Assembly (NCBI GenBank): GCA_964496595.1
Contig: CAZCAI010000112.1
Span: 1-16,747 of the forward strand
Origin: JAAAOZ01 sp964496595
GTDB lineage: Bacteria; Chloroflexota; Anaerolineae; B4-G1; SLSP01
Length of the DNA: 16,747 nt
Direction of reading: 5' to 3'
Below the pieces are notes generated by a model that had not been told where the DNA came from, did no database searches, and saw only the letters and a list, made by a program, of their open reading frames with translations. Made by a program: the position numbers and the translations under genes. This document shows positions 6,278 through 12,911 of the stretch, piece after piece; position 1 is the stretch's first letter, and every line of letters starts with the position of its first letter.

Positions 6278-7045
6278 GTGACCAGAGTCATCAGCGTGTT
6301 GAATTTTAAAGGCGGGACGGGCAAGACCACCACCGTCGTCAATTTGGCGGCGGGGCTGGCGTTGCGCAAGGAGCGCGTGCTCTGCATCGATATGGACGCG
6401 CAAGGAAATCTGGGCACGTGGTTGGGCGTGAAAAGCTCCCATTCCACTGCCGATCTGCTGCTCGGCCACGTCGATCCGGAGCGCTGCATCACATCGGCCC
6501 GCGAGAATCTCGATGTCATCGTCGGCGACCGCCACTTGATGCAGGCCGAGGGGAAGTTGTGGCGGATGGGCGATGATCGCGTCGCGCGGCGGGTGCTCTA
6601 TTACACAATGAAAGAGGTCAATAGCTACGATTACGTCATTATGGATTGCGCGCCCTCTTACAGCCTGGTCACCGAGAACGCGCTGCTCTACGCCCGCGAG
6701 TTGATCGTCCCGGTCTCGATGGATTACTTGGCGATGGTCGGCTCCCGGCAGGTGATCGACACGCTCAAGACCGTGGGCTATATCCCTGATCACGAGTTGG
6801 AGCTGACCATGGTCGTGCCCACGCTCTACTATCACCGCCTCCGCAAAGATCAAGAGGTGATGGCGATGCTGAACCGCTATTTCCGAGGCCGCGTCTCCAA
6901 TCCCATCCGCTCGAACGTGCGCTTGGCCGAGGCGGCCAGTTATCAGCAGACCATCTACGAATATGCGCCGGATAGTCACGGCGCCAAGGATTACGCTCGC
7001 TTAGTTGAGAGGGTGGCGAACCTCGCCAATACAGCCAATGAATGA
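6278..7045 (+). CDS. ParA/Soj/MinD-type ATPase
   Basis: A deviant-Walker ATPase that binds DNA or membrane in its ATP dimer and positions cargo such as chromosome, plasmid or protein clusters. With GTG 6278 it has 255 residues. Visible motifs are KGGTGKTT (11-18, including the signature lysine), the A' motif DMDAQGN (38-44), and Walker B VIMDCAPS (120-127). I prefer GTG 6278 because GGAG (6268-6271) lies 6 nt before it; an in-frame ATG at 6266 would add four residues but has its G-rich stretch directly abutting the start. There is no ParB gene in the window and no N-terminal helix-turn-helix extension. The stop overlaps the next ORF by 8 nt, which implies coupled translation. Family assignment is secure; cargo is unknown. 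Confidence 0.93.
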   Translation: MTRVISVLNFKGGTGKTTTVVNLAAGLALRKERVLCIDMDAQGNLGTWLGVKSSHSTADLLLGHVDPERCITSARENLDVIVGDRHLMQAEGKLWRMGDDRVARRVLYYTMKEVNSYDYVIMDCAPSYSLVTENALLYARELIVPVSMDYLAMVGSRQVIDTLKTVGYIPDHELELTMVVPTLYYHRLRKDQEVMAMLNRYFRGRVSNPIRSNVRLAEAASYQQTIYEYAPDSHGAKDYARLVERVANLANTANE

Positions 7046-7403
7046 GAAATTAGATCGTCGCGCGATTGGTCACGATCCTTTTGCGGATATGGAGGCCGCC
7101 GGCTGGGAGCAATCTGCGGCGGAAGAGGCGGCTCCTGCGGAGAAAGAGGAGGTAGAGATAGCGAAGGCGCCGGCGGGGGGGGGTGAAGCAGCGCCTGTCG
7201 CGTCCGCGCCATCGCCGGAGATGGAAGTGGCGGCAGAGCCGGCATCGGCGGCAGAGGATGAGACCGCGCCGCTCACCGAGGTGACGCTCTTAGATTGGCT
7301 CTTCTCCGACGCCGCGCAGCCAGATGCCTCGTATCCCCGCTTGCGCGATTTCCCCACCTCGCAGGAAGCGGCGAAACTGCTGCACGACTGGCTCCATTCA
7401 TAA
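7038..7403 (+). CDS. Small acidic disordered protein, probable partner of the ParA ATPase
   Basis: A 121-residue protein I do not recognise. ATG 7038 overlaps the end of parA (stop 7043-7045), so the two are probably translated together. The N-terminus (1-25) has HDPFADMEAAGWEQ; residues 26-78 are rich in Ala, Glu and Pro and probably disordered; the C-terminus (79-121) is the only compact part and holds VTLLDWLFSD, YPRLRDFPTSQEAAKLLHDW. The layout resembles McdB-type adaptors that follow ParA-like McdA ATPases, but no sequence match to any of these can be claimed. A run of nine G (7175-7183) lies in the disordered part, where slippage would remove the C-terminal block. Confidence 0.75.
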   Translation: MNEKLDRRAIGHDPFADMEAAGWEQSAAEEAAPAEKEEVEIAKAPAGGGEAAPVASAPSPEMEVAAEPASAAEDETAPLTEVTLLDWLFSDAAQPDASYPRLRDFPTSQEAAKLLHDWLHS

Positions 7404-7406
7404 ACC

Positions 7407-7453
7407 CAGGGCTTTCCCCTTCTCGCTGCGAGGGGATCGAAAGATCCCTGTTT
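7407..7453 (+). terminator. Imperfect hairpin after the parA pair
   Basis: CAGGG-CTTTC-CCC-TT-CTCG (7407-7425) pairs with CGAG-GGG-ATC-GAAAG-AT-CCCTG (7429-7450) through 17 base pairs with small bulges and a CTG loop; TTT-AAA-TT follows. A GGGATC-GAAA-GATCCC hairpin (7433-7448) is an alternative fold. The T-run is short, so termination may be partial. Confidence 0.45.
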
Positions 7454-7474
7454 AAATTGACCAGGAGTTGAAAT

Positions 7475-8581
7475 GTGACCGATCTATCTAATCCACACGA
7501 CCGATTCTTCAAGCGAATGATCTCGCGGCCGGCCGCCGCACGGGATCTGGTGTTGAACTATCTCCCGCCGGAGGTGGCGGCGCTGTTGGAGCCGACGACC
7601 TTGACGCTGCGCCGCGATTCGTTCGTGGATGATGACCTGCGCGAGCACTTTTCGGATTTGCTCTACGATGTCGATTTGAAATCCGGCGGCGGGGCCTACG
7701 TCTATGTGCTGTTCGAGCACAAGAGCTACGTGGATCGATTGACGGCTTTCCAGTTGTTGCGCTACGTGGTGCGGATTTGGGAACAGTCGCTGCGAGAAGG
7801 GCACGGTCACCTCATTCCCGTGATTCCCATTGTTGTGTATCATGGTCAAGCCACTTGGCGCGTGGGCTTGGATTTGGCTGATCTGTTTCGGGGGCCGGAG
7901 ACGTTGCGGGTCTATTGGCCGTCCTTCAAATATGAGCTGTGCGATCTCTCAACCTATGACGATGAGGAGATCAAGGGCGAAATTCGTTTGCGGGTCGGTT
8001 TGTTGCTGTTGAAGTACATTTTCCAGGCGGATCTTCGGGATCGACTCCCTGAGATTTTAGGGTTGTTGCAAGAATTGAAGGAGGAAGCATCGGCGCTGTC
8101 GTATTTGGAGACTATTTTGCGATATGTGGCACAGACAGCGGATCACGTGACGTGGGAGGGATTGCGCGAGGCTGCGCAGAAGGCTTTAGGACAGCAAGGA
8201 GGTGAGACGATGACTACTTTGGCAGAACAATGGATTGAGAAGGGCATTCAAGAGGGTAAGAAGCAGGGGATGGCGCAGGGATTTCAGCAAGGTAGAGAGC
8301 AAGGCATCCGGCAGGGAATGGAGCAAGGCCGTCAGCAAGGAATGCAACAAGGAATGCAACAAGGAATGCAACAAGGAATGCAACATGGGATGCAACAAGG
8401 CGTCCGTGAAGGATTGTTGGCCGGCATCCGGCTGGGGCTGAAGTTGCGCTTTGGTGATGAAGGACTGACGCTGTTGGCGGAAATCTACAAGATCGAGGAT
8501 GTGGATGTGCTGCGGACGGTCCACGAGGCGCTGGAGACGGTGAATACGCCCGCCGACTTGCGTCGTTTCTACCAGACCTGA
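7475..8581 (+). CDS. Rpn-family PD-(D/E)XK nuclease (recombination-promoting nuclease / putative transposase)
   Basis: A 368-residue protein of the Rpn (Transposase_31) family, DNA nucleases linked to recombination and, in E. coli work, to toxin and antiphage activity. The N-terminus begins NPHDRFFKRM, typical of the family. The nuclease core has FSDLLYDVDL (D61) and VYVLFEHKS (E81, K83), giving D-X19-E-X-K. Residues 246-310 form a long GxxxG/QxxG repeat with five near-identical GMQQ-type units, followed by a C-terminal helical block LKLRFGDEGL...ADLRRFY. Start GTG 7475 has AGGAG at 7 nt. A second, stronger start inside the gene (ATG 8210) is annotated separately. The gene is isolated between hairpins and converges on glyQS. 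The 3' half looks more AT-rich than its neighbours. Confidence 0.9.
   Translation: MTDLSNPHDRFFKRMISRPAAARDLVLNYLPPEVAALLEPTTLTLRRDSFVDDDLREHFSDLLYDVDLKSGGGAYVYVLFEHKSYVDRLTAFQLLRYVVRIWEQSLREGHGHLIPVIPIVVYHGQATWRVGLDLADLFRGPETLRVYWPSFKYELCDLSTYDDEEIKGEIRLRVGLLLLKYIFQADLRDRLPEILGLLQELKEEASALSYLETILRYVAQTADHVTWEGLREAAQKALGQQGGETMTTLAEQWIEKGIQEGKKQGMAQGFQQGREQGIRQGMEQGRQQGMQQGMQQGMQQGMQHGMQQGVREGLLAGIRLGLKLRFGDEGLTLLAEIYKIEDVDVLRTVHEALETVNTPADLRRFYQT
8196..8205 (+). promoter_or_regulatory. Internal Shine-Dalgarno inside rpn
   Basis: AAGGAGGTGA matches the 16S anti-Shine-Dalgarno over ten bases, with 7 nt between GGAGG and the in-frame ATG 8210. It is a better match than the site of the full-length gene (AGGAG before GTG), which suggests deliberate internal initiation. 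Confidence 0.6.
8210..8581 (+). CDS. Candidate RpnS: intragenic short product of rpn (possible antitoxin)
   Basis: Same frame as the full-length nuclease, from ATG 8210 (residue 246 of the long form) to its stop, 123 residues. It begins MTTLAEQWIEKGIQEG and contains the whole glycine/glutamine repeat and the C-terminal helical block, but none of the nuclease core. In E. coli, Rpn genes have been described as making a short C-terminal product from an internal start that blocks the toxic long form; this gene has the architecture expected for that. What is seen is the near-perfect ribosome binding site and the in-frame ATG; expression and antitoxin action are inference. Confidence 0.55.
   Translation: MTTLAEQWIEKGIQEGKKQGMAQGFQQGREQGIRQGMEQGRQQGMQQGMQQGMQQGMQHGMQQGVREGLLAGIRLGLKLRFGDEGLTLLAEIYKIEDVDVLRTVHEALETVNTPADLRRFYQT
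8341..8400 (+). repeat. 12-bp tandem repeat within rpn (AATGCAACAAGG)
   Basis: Three perfect copies (8341-8376), then AATGCAACATGG and GATGCAACAAGG. Each unit is four codons, so copy-number change keeps the frame and only alters the length of the MQQG repeat shared by the long and short products. More degenerate copies precede it (from about 8255). Confidence 0.9.
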
Positions 8582-8617
8582 CCAGATCAATACCCCTGGT
8601 TGCAACATAAACATAAA

Positions 8618-8659
8618 ATGGAGCGGAGATTTGCATATTCTCCGCTCCATCTTTTTTTA
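8618..8659. terminator. Intrinsic terminator, possibly bidirectional, between convergent rpn and glyQS
   Basis: ATGGAGCGGAGA (8618-8629) pairs perfectly with TCTCCGCTCCAT (8639-8650) around a 9-nt loop, followed by seven T on the plus strand. On the minus strand the hairpin is followed by TTTATGTTTATG, so it may also stop leftward transcription. The rest of the 263-bp gap 8582-8844 shows only the second hairpin at 8804-8827. Confidence 0.85.
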
Positions 8660-8799
8660 TCTTCTTGGCTCTTCAGGAATTCGCCGGGTACAATCGTGCC
8701 ATCCCCACCTGCAACTTAGTAACGACGCAAAAAAGGTCTGTAATCCCCACAAACACGCAATTCTTGGCTGCTTTTAGGGCTACTGAGGGGGTTGCCCGG

Positions 8800-8827
8800 C
8801 AAAATCAAAAAGACCCATCTTCTTGAT
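8800..8827 (-). terminator. Terminator-like hairpin after glyQS
   Basis: Read on the minus strand, ATCAAGAAGA and TCTTTTTGAT form a 10-bp stem (one G-U pair) with a TGGG loop, 17 nt past the glyQS stop, followed by TTT. The T-run is short. Confidence 0.5.
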
Positions 8828-8844
8828 CCGCTCTACCTGCTGAT

Positions 8845-11800
8845 TTAGAACCCCTCCAACTGGCTCAGATCGGCGATGCCGGTGGCCAAGCCCGCGATGC
8901 GCTGGAGGAGGGCGAGCCGCGCGTGGCGCAGGTCGTCGTCCTCGGTCATCACCATCACCTCGTCGAAGAAGCGTTGGATGATCGGCACCAGCGGCTCGAA
9001 CGCGGCTAAGAAGGCCTTCACATCGGGTTGCGGCCTGATCTTTGCCTCGGCCTCCAAGAGCGATGCATAGAGCTTTAGCTCCGTCGGTTCAACCAGGGCC
9101 GCCGCCTCCAATTTGGGGGGTGACTGATCGCGCGTGATGCGCACGCAGCGCGCGTAGTTATCTAACAGCAGCGACCAATCCTCGCGCCGGACGGCTTCCG
9201 TGAGCTGCTCGGCGCTCTCGCGCGCCATCGTGGGATTTTCGCCGCGCGCGGACAGCGCCGCCGCGACCACGTCGTAAGCGTAGCCCATATCGCGCAGCGC
9301 GCCCTCCAACCGCCCGATGACGAATTGGACGGCGGCCTCCAGATCCTCCTCCGCCGTCGAGACGGGTAGGTTGTGCGAGGCCTGGATGAGGCCCTCGCGC
9401 ACCGAGAAGGAGAGATCGTGGCCCAGCAGAATCTGCACGATGCCGGATGCGGCCCGTCGCAGGCCGTAGGGATCGCTGGCGCCGGTGGGCGCCAATCCCA
9501 CGGCGAAGAGGCCGGCCAGGCTGTCCAGGCGATCCGCCAGCGCCAGCACGATGCCGGCCTTGCTCTCCGGTAACTCGTCATCGGCGGACGCGGGCCGGTA
9601 GTGCTCGGCGATAGCATCCGCCACCGCCGGCGATTCCCCGGAGCGCCTGGCGTACTCGCGGCCCATAATCCCCTGCAAACTCGTCATCTCGACCACCATG
9701 CTGGTGGCCAGATCGGCCTTCGTCAGGCGCGCCGCGCGCTTCACCACGTCGATTTCTATCAGAGAGAGCTTGAGCCGCAGTGCGATCCACGGCGCAATCG
9801 CCTCCAGCCGGTGCGTCTTGTCCAACATCGAACCCAGATCGGCCTGGAAGGTGAGCTTTTTCAAAGCGTCTAAATAATGCTCCAGCGGATAGCGGGAATC
9901 CTGATTGTAGAAATATTCCGCGTCCGCGTATCGGGCGCGGATGACCTCCTCGTTGCCGCGTCGCACTTTGTCCAGATGCTTCGCGCCGCCGTTGCGGACG
10001 GCGACGAAGTACGACATAATGCGCCCGCGCCCGTTCAGCACGGGGAAGTAGCGCTGGTGCTTTTTCATCACGGCGATGAGCACCTCCTGCGGCAGGGAGA
10101 GATAGCGCTTCTCGAAGGAGCCTAAGAGCGCCGTCGGGCACTCGACCAGATGCGTGACCTCCTCCAACAGCGCCGGATCGTCGGGGATGTGACCATCGAC
10201 CTCTTGAGCTAACGCCCGCGCCTGCTTTAAAATCTCCGCGCTCCGCGCCTCTGGATCGACGATGATGTTGTAGGCGTTCATCGTCGCCTCGTAATCCTCC
10301 GCCGCCGAGAGCGCGATTTCCGGCGAGTTATCGGGGCGCGGGCCGCGCGTGACGCGACCGCTTTCCAGCCCCGCGTACTCGAACGGCGCCTCGTAGCGAT
10401 CCAGGAGCGCGACCAGCCACCGGATAGGCCGGCTGAAGGAGACGGCGCTCTCGTTCCAGCGCATCGAGCGCGGGAAGGTCAGCGCCGCGATCCACTCTGG
10501 CAGCAAATCGGCCAACACGTCGACCGTTGGATTCCCCGCGATCACGCGCCGCGCGACGACGTACTCGCCGCCGTCGATCTCCTGCACAGTAAGATCGTTC
10601 ACGCTGACCTTCTGAGAGCGGGCGAAGCCCTGCGCGGCGCGGGTCGGTTCGCCGTCGGCATCGAAGGCGACTTTGGCCGGCGGGCCTTTGACCTCGCGGT
10701 CGTCATCCTCCTGCTTCAGCGCCATCTCCTCGATGTAGACGGTCAGGCGGCGGGGCGTGCCCCAGATATGCACCTCGCCGTGGGGGATGCGCGCCTCATC
10801 CAGGGTCGCCGGTACCATTTCTCGAAGCTGGGCGAGTGCGCTGCTCAGGTGCGACGCGGGCAATTCCTCCACGCCGATCTCGAAGAGGAAGGGGACGTCG
10901 CTTCCGGCGGTGATGGCGGGCGGTTCCTCCACGCCGTTGTTTTGGCGGATGGGCAGATGCATCAGCGCGCCCTGCGCGGGCGGCAGCAGGGAGATGCCGG
11001 GCCGCTGAAGCCACGGATAGCCCGCTTCCTCGCGCTGAGCCAAATAGGCCTCGGCGGCCTGGCGCGCCAACTCGCGCATCCGCTTGAAGAAGATCGCGCG
11101 TTCCGTCACGCCGACGGTGCCGCGCGCGTCCAACAAATTGAAGGTGTGCGAGCAGCGCAGCAGGTAATCCAGCGCCGGCACGACCAGGTTATTCTCCAGG
11201 CAGAGCAGGGCTTCCTGCTCGAAGAGATCGTACATTTTCTCCAGGCGCTTGATATCGGCCAGCTCGAAGTTATAGCGGCAGTAATCGATCTCCTGCGCGC
11301 GCAGAATCTCGCCGTAGGTGTGCTGCTCGTCCCACGCGATGTCCCACACAGCGTCGACCTCTTGCAGGTACATCACGATGCGCTCCAGCCCGTAGGTGAT
11401 CTCCACGGCGGGGATGTCCAAGGTGAGGCCGCCGGCCTGCTGGAAGTAGGTGTATTGGGTGATCTCCTGGCCGTCCAGCCAGACCTCCCAGCCCAGGCCC
11501 CACGCGCCTAACGCGGGCGATTCCCAGTTATCCTCCACAAAGCGGATGTCGTGCTCCTGCCGGCGGATGCCCAGCGCCTCTAAGCTGTTGAGGTAGCGTT
11601 CCTGGGGATCGCCGGGATCGGGCTTGAGGATGACCTGGAATTGGGTGTGCATCTGCATGCGGTTGGGATTATCGGCGTAGCGGCCATCGTCCGCGCGATA
11701 GGACGGCTCGACGTAGCCGACGTTCCACGGCTCCGGCCCGAGCACGCGCAAAATCGTGGCCGGGTTCATCGTGCCCGCGCCGACCTTCTCGCTGTGGGGT

Positions 11801-11871
11801 TGCCAGACTAACGCGCCTTGATCGGCCCAGTAGCGTTGCAGGCGCAAAATGACTTCTTGAAAGGTTATCAT
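8845..11871 (-). CDS. glyQS: Glycyl-tRNA synthetase, fused alpha and beta subunits
   Basis: Charges tRNA-Gly with glycine. The 1008-residue chain joins the two subunits that are separate in most bacteria. Residues 1-290 are the catalytic alpha part: FQEVILRLQRYWADQGA, GAGTMNPAT, VGYVEPSYRADDGRY and QFQVILKPDP, followed by YFQQAGG and EITYGLERI. A Pro-rich linker (291-325) leads to the beta part, which starts FLFEIGVEELPA (328-339) and continues to the anticodon-binding helices at the C-terminus. The class II motif 2 region reads RMQMHTQFQV, slightly unlike the common RLQxYYQFQV. Fused forms are known, for example in Chlamydia. ATG 11869-11871 follows GAGGT at about 8 nt. Last gene of the minus-strand run; 167 bp of repeat-rich spacer separates it from recO. 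Confidence 0.96.
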   Translation of the reverse strand: MITFQEVILRLQRYWADQGALVWQPHSEKVGAGTMNPATILRVLGPEPWNVGYVEPSYRADDGRYADNPNRMQMHTQFQVILKPDPGDPQERYLNSLEALGIRRQEHDIRFVEDNWESPALGAWGLGWEVWLDGQEITQYTYFQQAGGLTLDIPAVEITYGLERIVMYLQEVDAVWDIAWDEQHTYGEILRAQEIDYCRYNFELADIKRLEKMYDLFEQEALLCLENNLVVPALDYLLRCSHTFNLLDARGTVGVTERAIFFKRMRELARQAAEAYLAQREEAGYPWLQRPGISLLPPAQGALMHLPIRQNNGVEEPPAITAGSDVPFLFEIGVEELPASHLSSALAQLREMVPATLDEARIPHGEVHIWGTPRRLTVYIEEMALKQEDDDREVKGPPAKVAFDADGEPTRAAQGFARSQKVSVNDLTVQEIDGGEYVVARRVIAGNPTVDVLADLLPEWIAALTFPRSMRWNESAVSFSRPIRWLVALLDRYEAPFEYAGLESGRVTRGPRPDNSPEIALSAAEDYEATMNAYNIIVDPEARSAEILKQARALAQEVDGHIPDDPALLEEVTHLVECPTALLGSFEKRYLSLPQEVLIAVMKKHQRYFPVLNGRGRIMSYFVAVRNGGAKHLDKVRRGNEEVIRARYADAEYFYNQDSRYPLEHYLDALKKLTFQADLGSMLDKTHRLEAIAPWIALRLKLSLIEIDVVKRAARLTKADLATSMVVEMTSLQGIMGREYARRSGESPAVADAIAEHYRPASADDELPESKAGIVLALADRLDSLAGLFAVGLAPTGASDPYGLRRAASGIVQILLGHDLSFSVREGLIQASHNLPVSTAEEDLEAAVQFVIGRLEGALRDMGYAYDVVAAALSARGENPTMARESAEQLTEAVRREDWSLLLDNYARCVRITRDQSPPKLEAAALVEPTELKLYASLLEAEAKIRPQPDVKAFLAAFEPLVPIIQRFFDEVMVMTEDDDLRHARLALLQRIAGLATGIADLSQLEGF

Positions 11872-11888
11872 TGTGGGTTACCTCGTTT

Positions 11889-11909
11889 TAATAGCAAGTA
11901 ATAGCAAAT
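11889..11909. repeat. Ten-bp direct repeat before glyQS
   Basis: TAATAGCAAG and TAATAGCAAA are adjacent copies (period 10 bp) lying about 20 bp upstream of the glyQS start codon. Role unknown; it may be part of a promoter that I could not assign. Confidence 0.5.
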
Positions 11910-11933
11910 AAGATTACATACTCTTCGATAAAT

Positions 11934-11961
11934 GCGTGTCGCGTATTGCGTATTTCGTAAT
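11934..11961 (-). repeat. Heptanucleotide tandem array D (AATACGC units)
   Basis: Plus strand GCGTGTC, GCGTATT, GCGTATT, TCGTAAT: four units in 7-bp register, reading AATACGC on the gene strand. Located in the spacer between recO and glyQS, 72 bp before the glyQS start. Confidence 0.8.
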
Positions 11962-11991
11962 GATCCTTCCACATTTTATGTTTTACGTCGC

Positions 11992-12040
11992 ATTCATCAT
12001 TCTTAATTCTAAATTCTTAATTCTAAATTCTTAACTCATC
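11992..12040 (-). repeat. Heptanucleotide tandem array E (GAATTAA/GAATTTA units)
   Basis: Seven units on the plus strand: ATTCATC, ATTCTTA, ATTCTAA, ATTCTTA, ATTCTAA, ATTCTTA, ACTCATC. The two central unit types alternate, so a 14-bp higher-order repeat is visible. The array begins at the TGA stop of recO (12039-12041) and extends toward glyQS. Confidence 0.9.
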
Positions 12041-12842
12041 ATTCCCTACGTCCCAACTCCTGCATCAACGTAAGAATAGCCGGACGCCATTCGAGATGAT
12101 AGACGATATAATGTTCCATCACGTGTGATAATTCCGCCGCTGTCTGTGCCGGGAAATCGTAGTGGCTCACGTCCTCGTACTCGCGGCGCTGAAAGGCCTG
12201 GAGCCAGGAGAGCGCGCTGGGCGAAAGTTGCTGCACCGCGCGCATCTCGCGATTGGCCTTGAAGCAGTCGGGACAGAGCGCGCCGCCGTGCGCCGGATCG
12301 ATGCCGTAGGGCCGCCGGTCGGACGGTTGCGGATGCAGATCGGCCTCGCAGAGCGCGTCCTCGCGCTCGCCCACGCACGCATCCCACGTTGGACGAAAGC
12401 CCGCCAACGTGAGAAGCCGCGGCTCCACCCAGCGAACGAAGCGCATCGGATCCGCAACCTCTTCCAGGCGCGCGATGACCTGATCGACAAAGTGGTAGAG
12501 CTGGAGATCGGTCTCGCCCTCGAAGAAGCGGAGGACCAGCTCCGCGATGTAGCGCGCGTAGGTCGCCCGCTCGAAATCCTCCTGCAAGCGCCGCCGCACC
12601 GTCAGCGCCTCGGCCTGGCTGAGAATGTCCCAGGAGCTTCTCACGCGCGAGGCCAGTACCTGGCTGCGGCTGAATAGCTCCAGGTGGCCGGCTTTGCGCG
12701 AGTGGGGTTTGCGGATGCCCTTGGCCAGCAGATCGACGATGCCGTCCGCCGTCAACATCCGCACGACGCGATCCGCTTCGCCTTGATCCCGGCGACTCAG
12801 CACAATGCCCTCGATGCGATACAGCCTGCTTCGCGCTTTCAT
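12039..12842 (-). CDS. recO: DNA repair protein RecO
   Basis: Mediator of RecF-pathway recombination; anneals single strands and helps load RecA onto SSB-coated DNA. The 267-residue product starts YRIEGIVLSRRDQGEADRVV, the OB-fold opening typical of RecO, followed by TADGIVDLLAKGIRKPHSRKAGHLELF. A C-terminal helical domain carries the zinc site: C156 and C165 (spaced by eight residues rather than two) and GGALCPDC (C190, C193). The first half of the zinc site is therefore atypical, although all four cysteines are present. ATG 12840-12842 has AAGGAG at 5 nt, and a promoter with a perfect TATAAT lies upstream (12871-12898). Neighbours rsgA and glyQS support a housekeeping role. Confidence 0.93.
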   Translation of the reverse strand: MKARSRLYRIEGIVLSRRDQGEADRVVRMLTADGIVDLLAKGIRKPHSRKAGHLELFSRSQVLASRVRSSWDILSQAEALTVRRRLQEDFERATYARYIAELVLRFFEGETDLQLYHFVDQVIARLEEVADPMRFVRWVEPRLLTLAGFRPTWDACVGEREDALCEADLHPQPSDRRPYGIDPAHGGALCPDCFKANREMRAVQQLSPSALSWLQAFQRREYEDVSHYDFPAQTAAELSHVMEHYIVYHLEWRPAILTLMQELGRRE

Positions 12843-12870
12843 CCTCTCTCCTTCAGGACTTCAATCGCGA

Positions 12871-12898
12871 ATTATACCACGCTCAGCGGATTTATCAC
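12871..12898 (-). promoter_or_regulatory. Candidate recO promoter
   Basis: On the minus strand GTGATA (12893-12898) and TATAAT (12871-12876) are 16 bp apart, about 28 bp before the start codon. The -35 box touches the dyad copy at 12897-12911, so whatever binds that dyad could affect this promoter. Confidence 0.55.
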
Positions 12899-12911
12899 CC
12901 TTGCGAAGGTT
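12897..12911 (+). repeat. AACCTTGCGAAGGTT dyad, copy 3
   Basis: ACCCTTGCGAAGGTT, identical to copy 1 including the flanking bases (17-mer match). Left boundary of the structured block and adjacent to the recO -35 box. Confidence 0.8.

Noticed and set aside
5824..6519. 231-codon minus-strand frame across the HAD/parA promoter region
   Set aside because: It crosses both promoters, is antisense to parA and out of frame with the HAD gene; it has no family features.
6266..7045. ParB gene or parS-like sites near parA
   Set aside because: No ParB motif and no 16-bp TGTTTCACGTGAAACA-like palindrome were found in the window.
10768..11511. 247-codon plus-strand frame antisense to glyQS
   Set aside because: It is a mirror of a GC-rich conserved gene, with no start signals or recognisable motifs.
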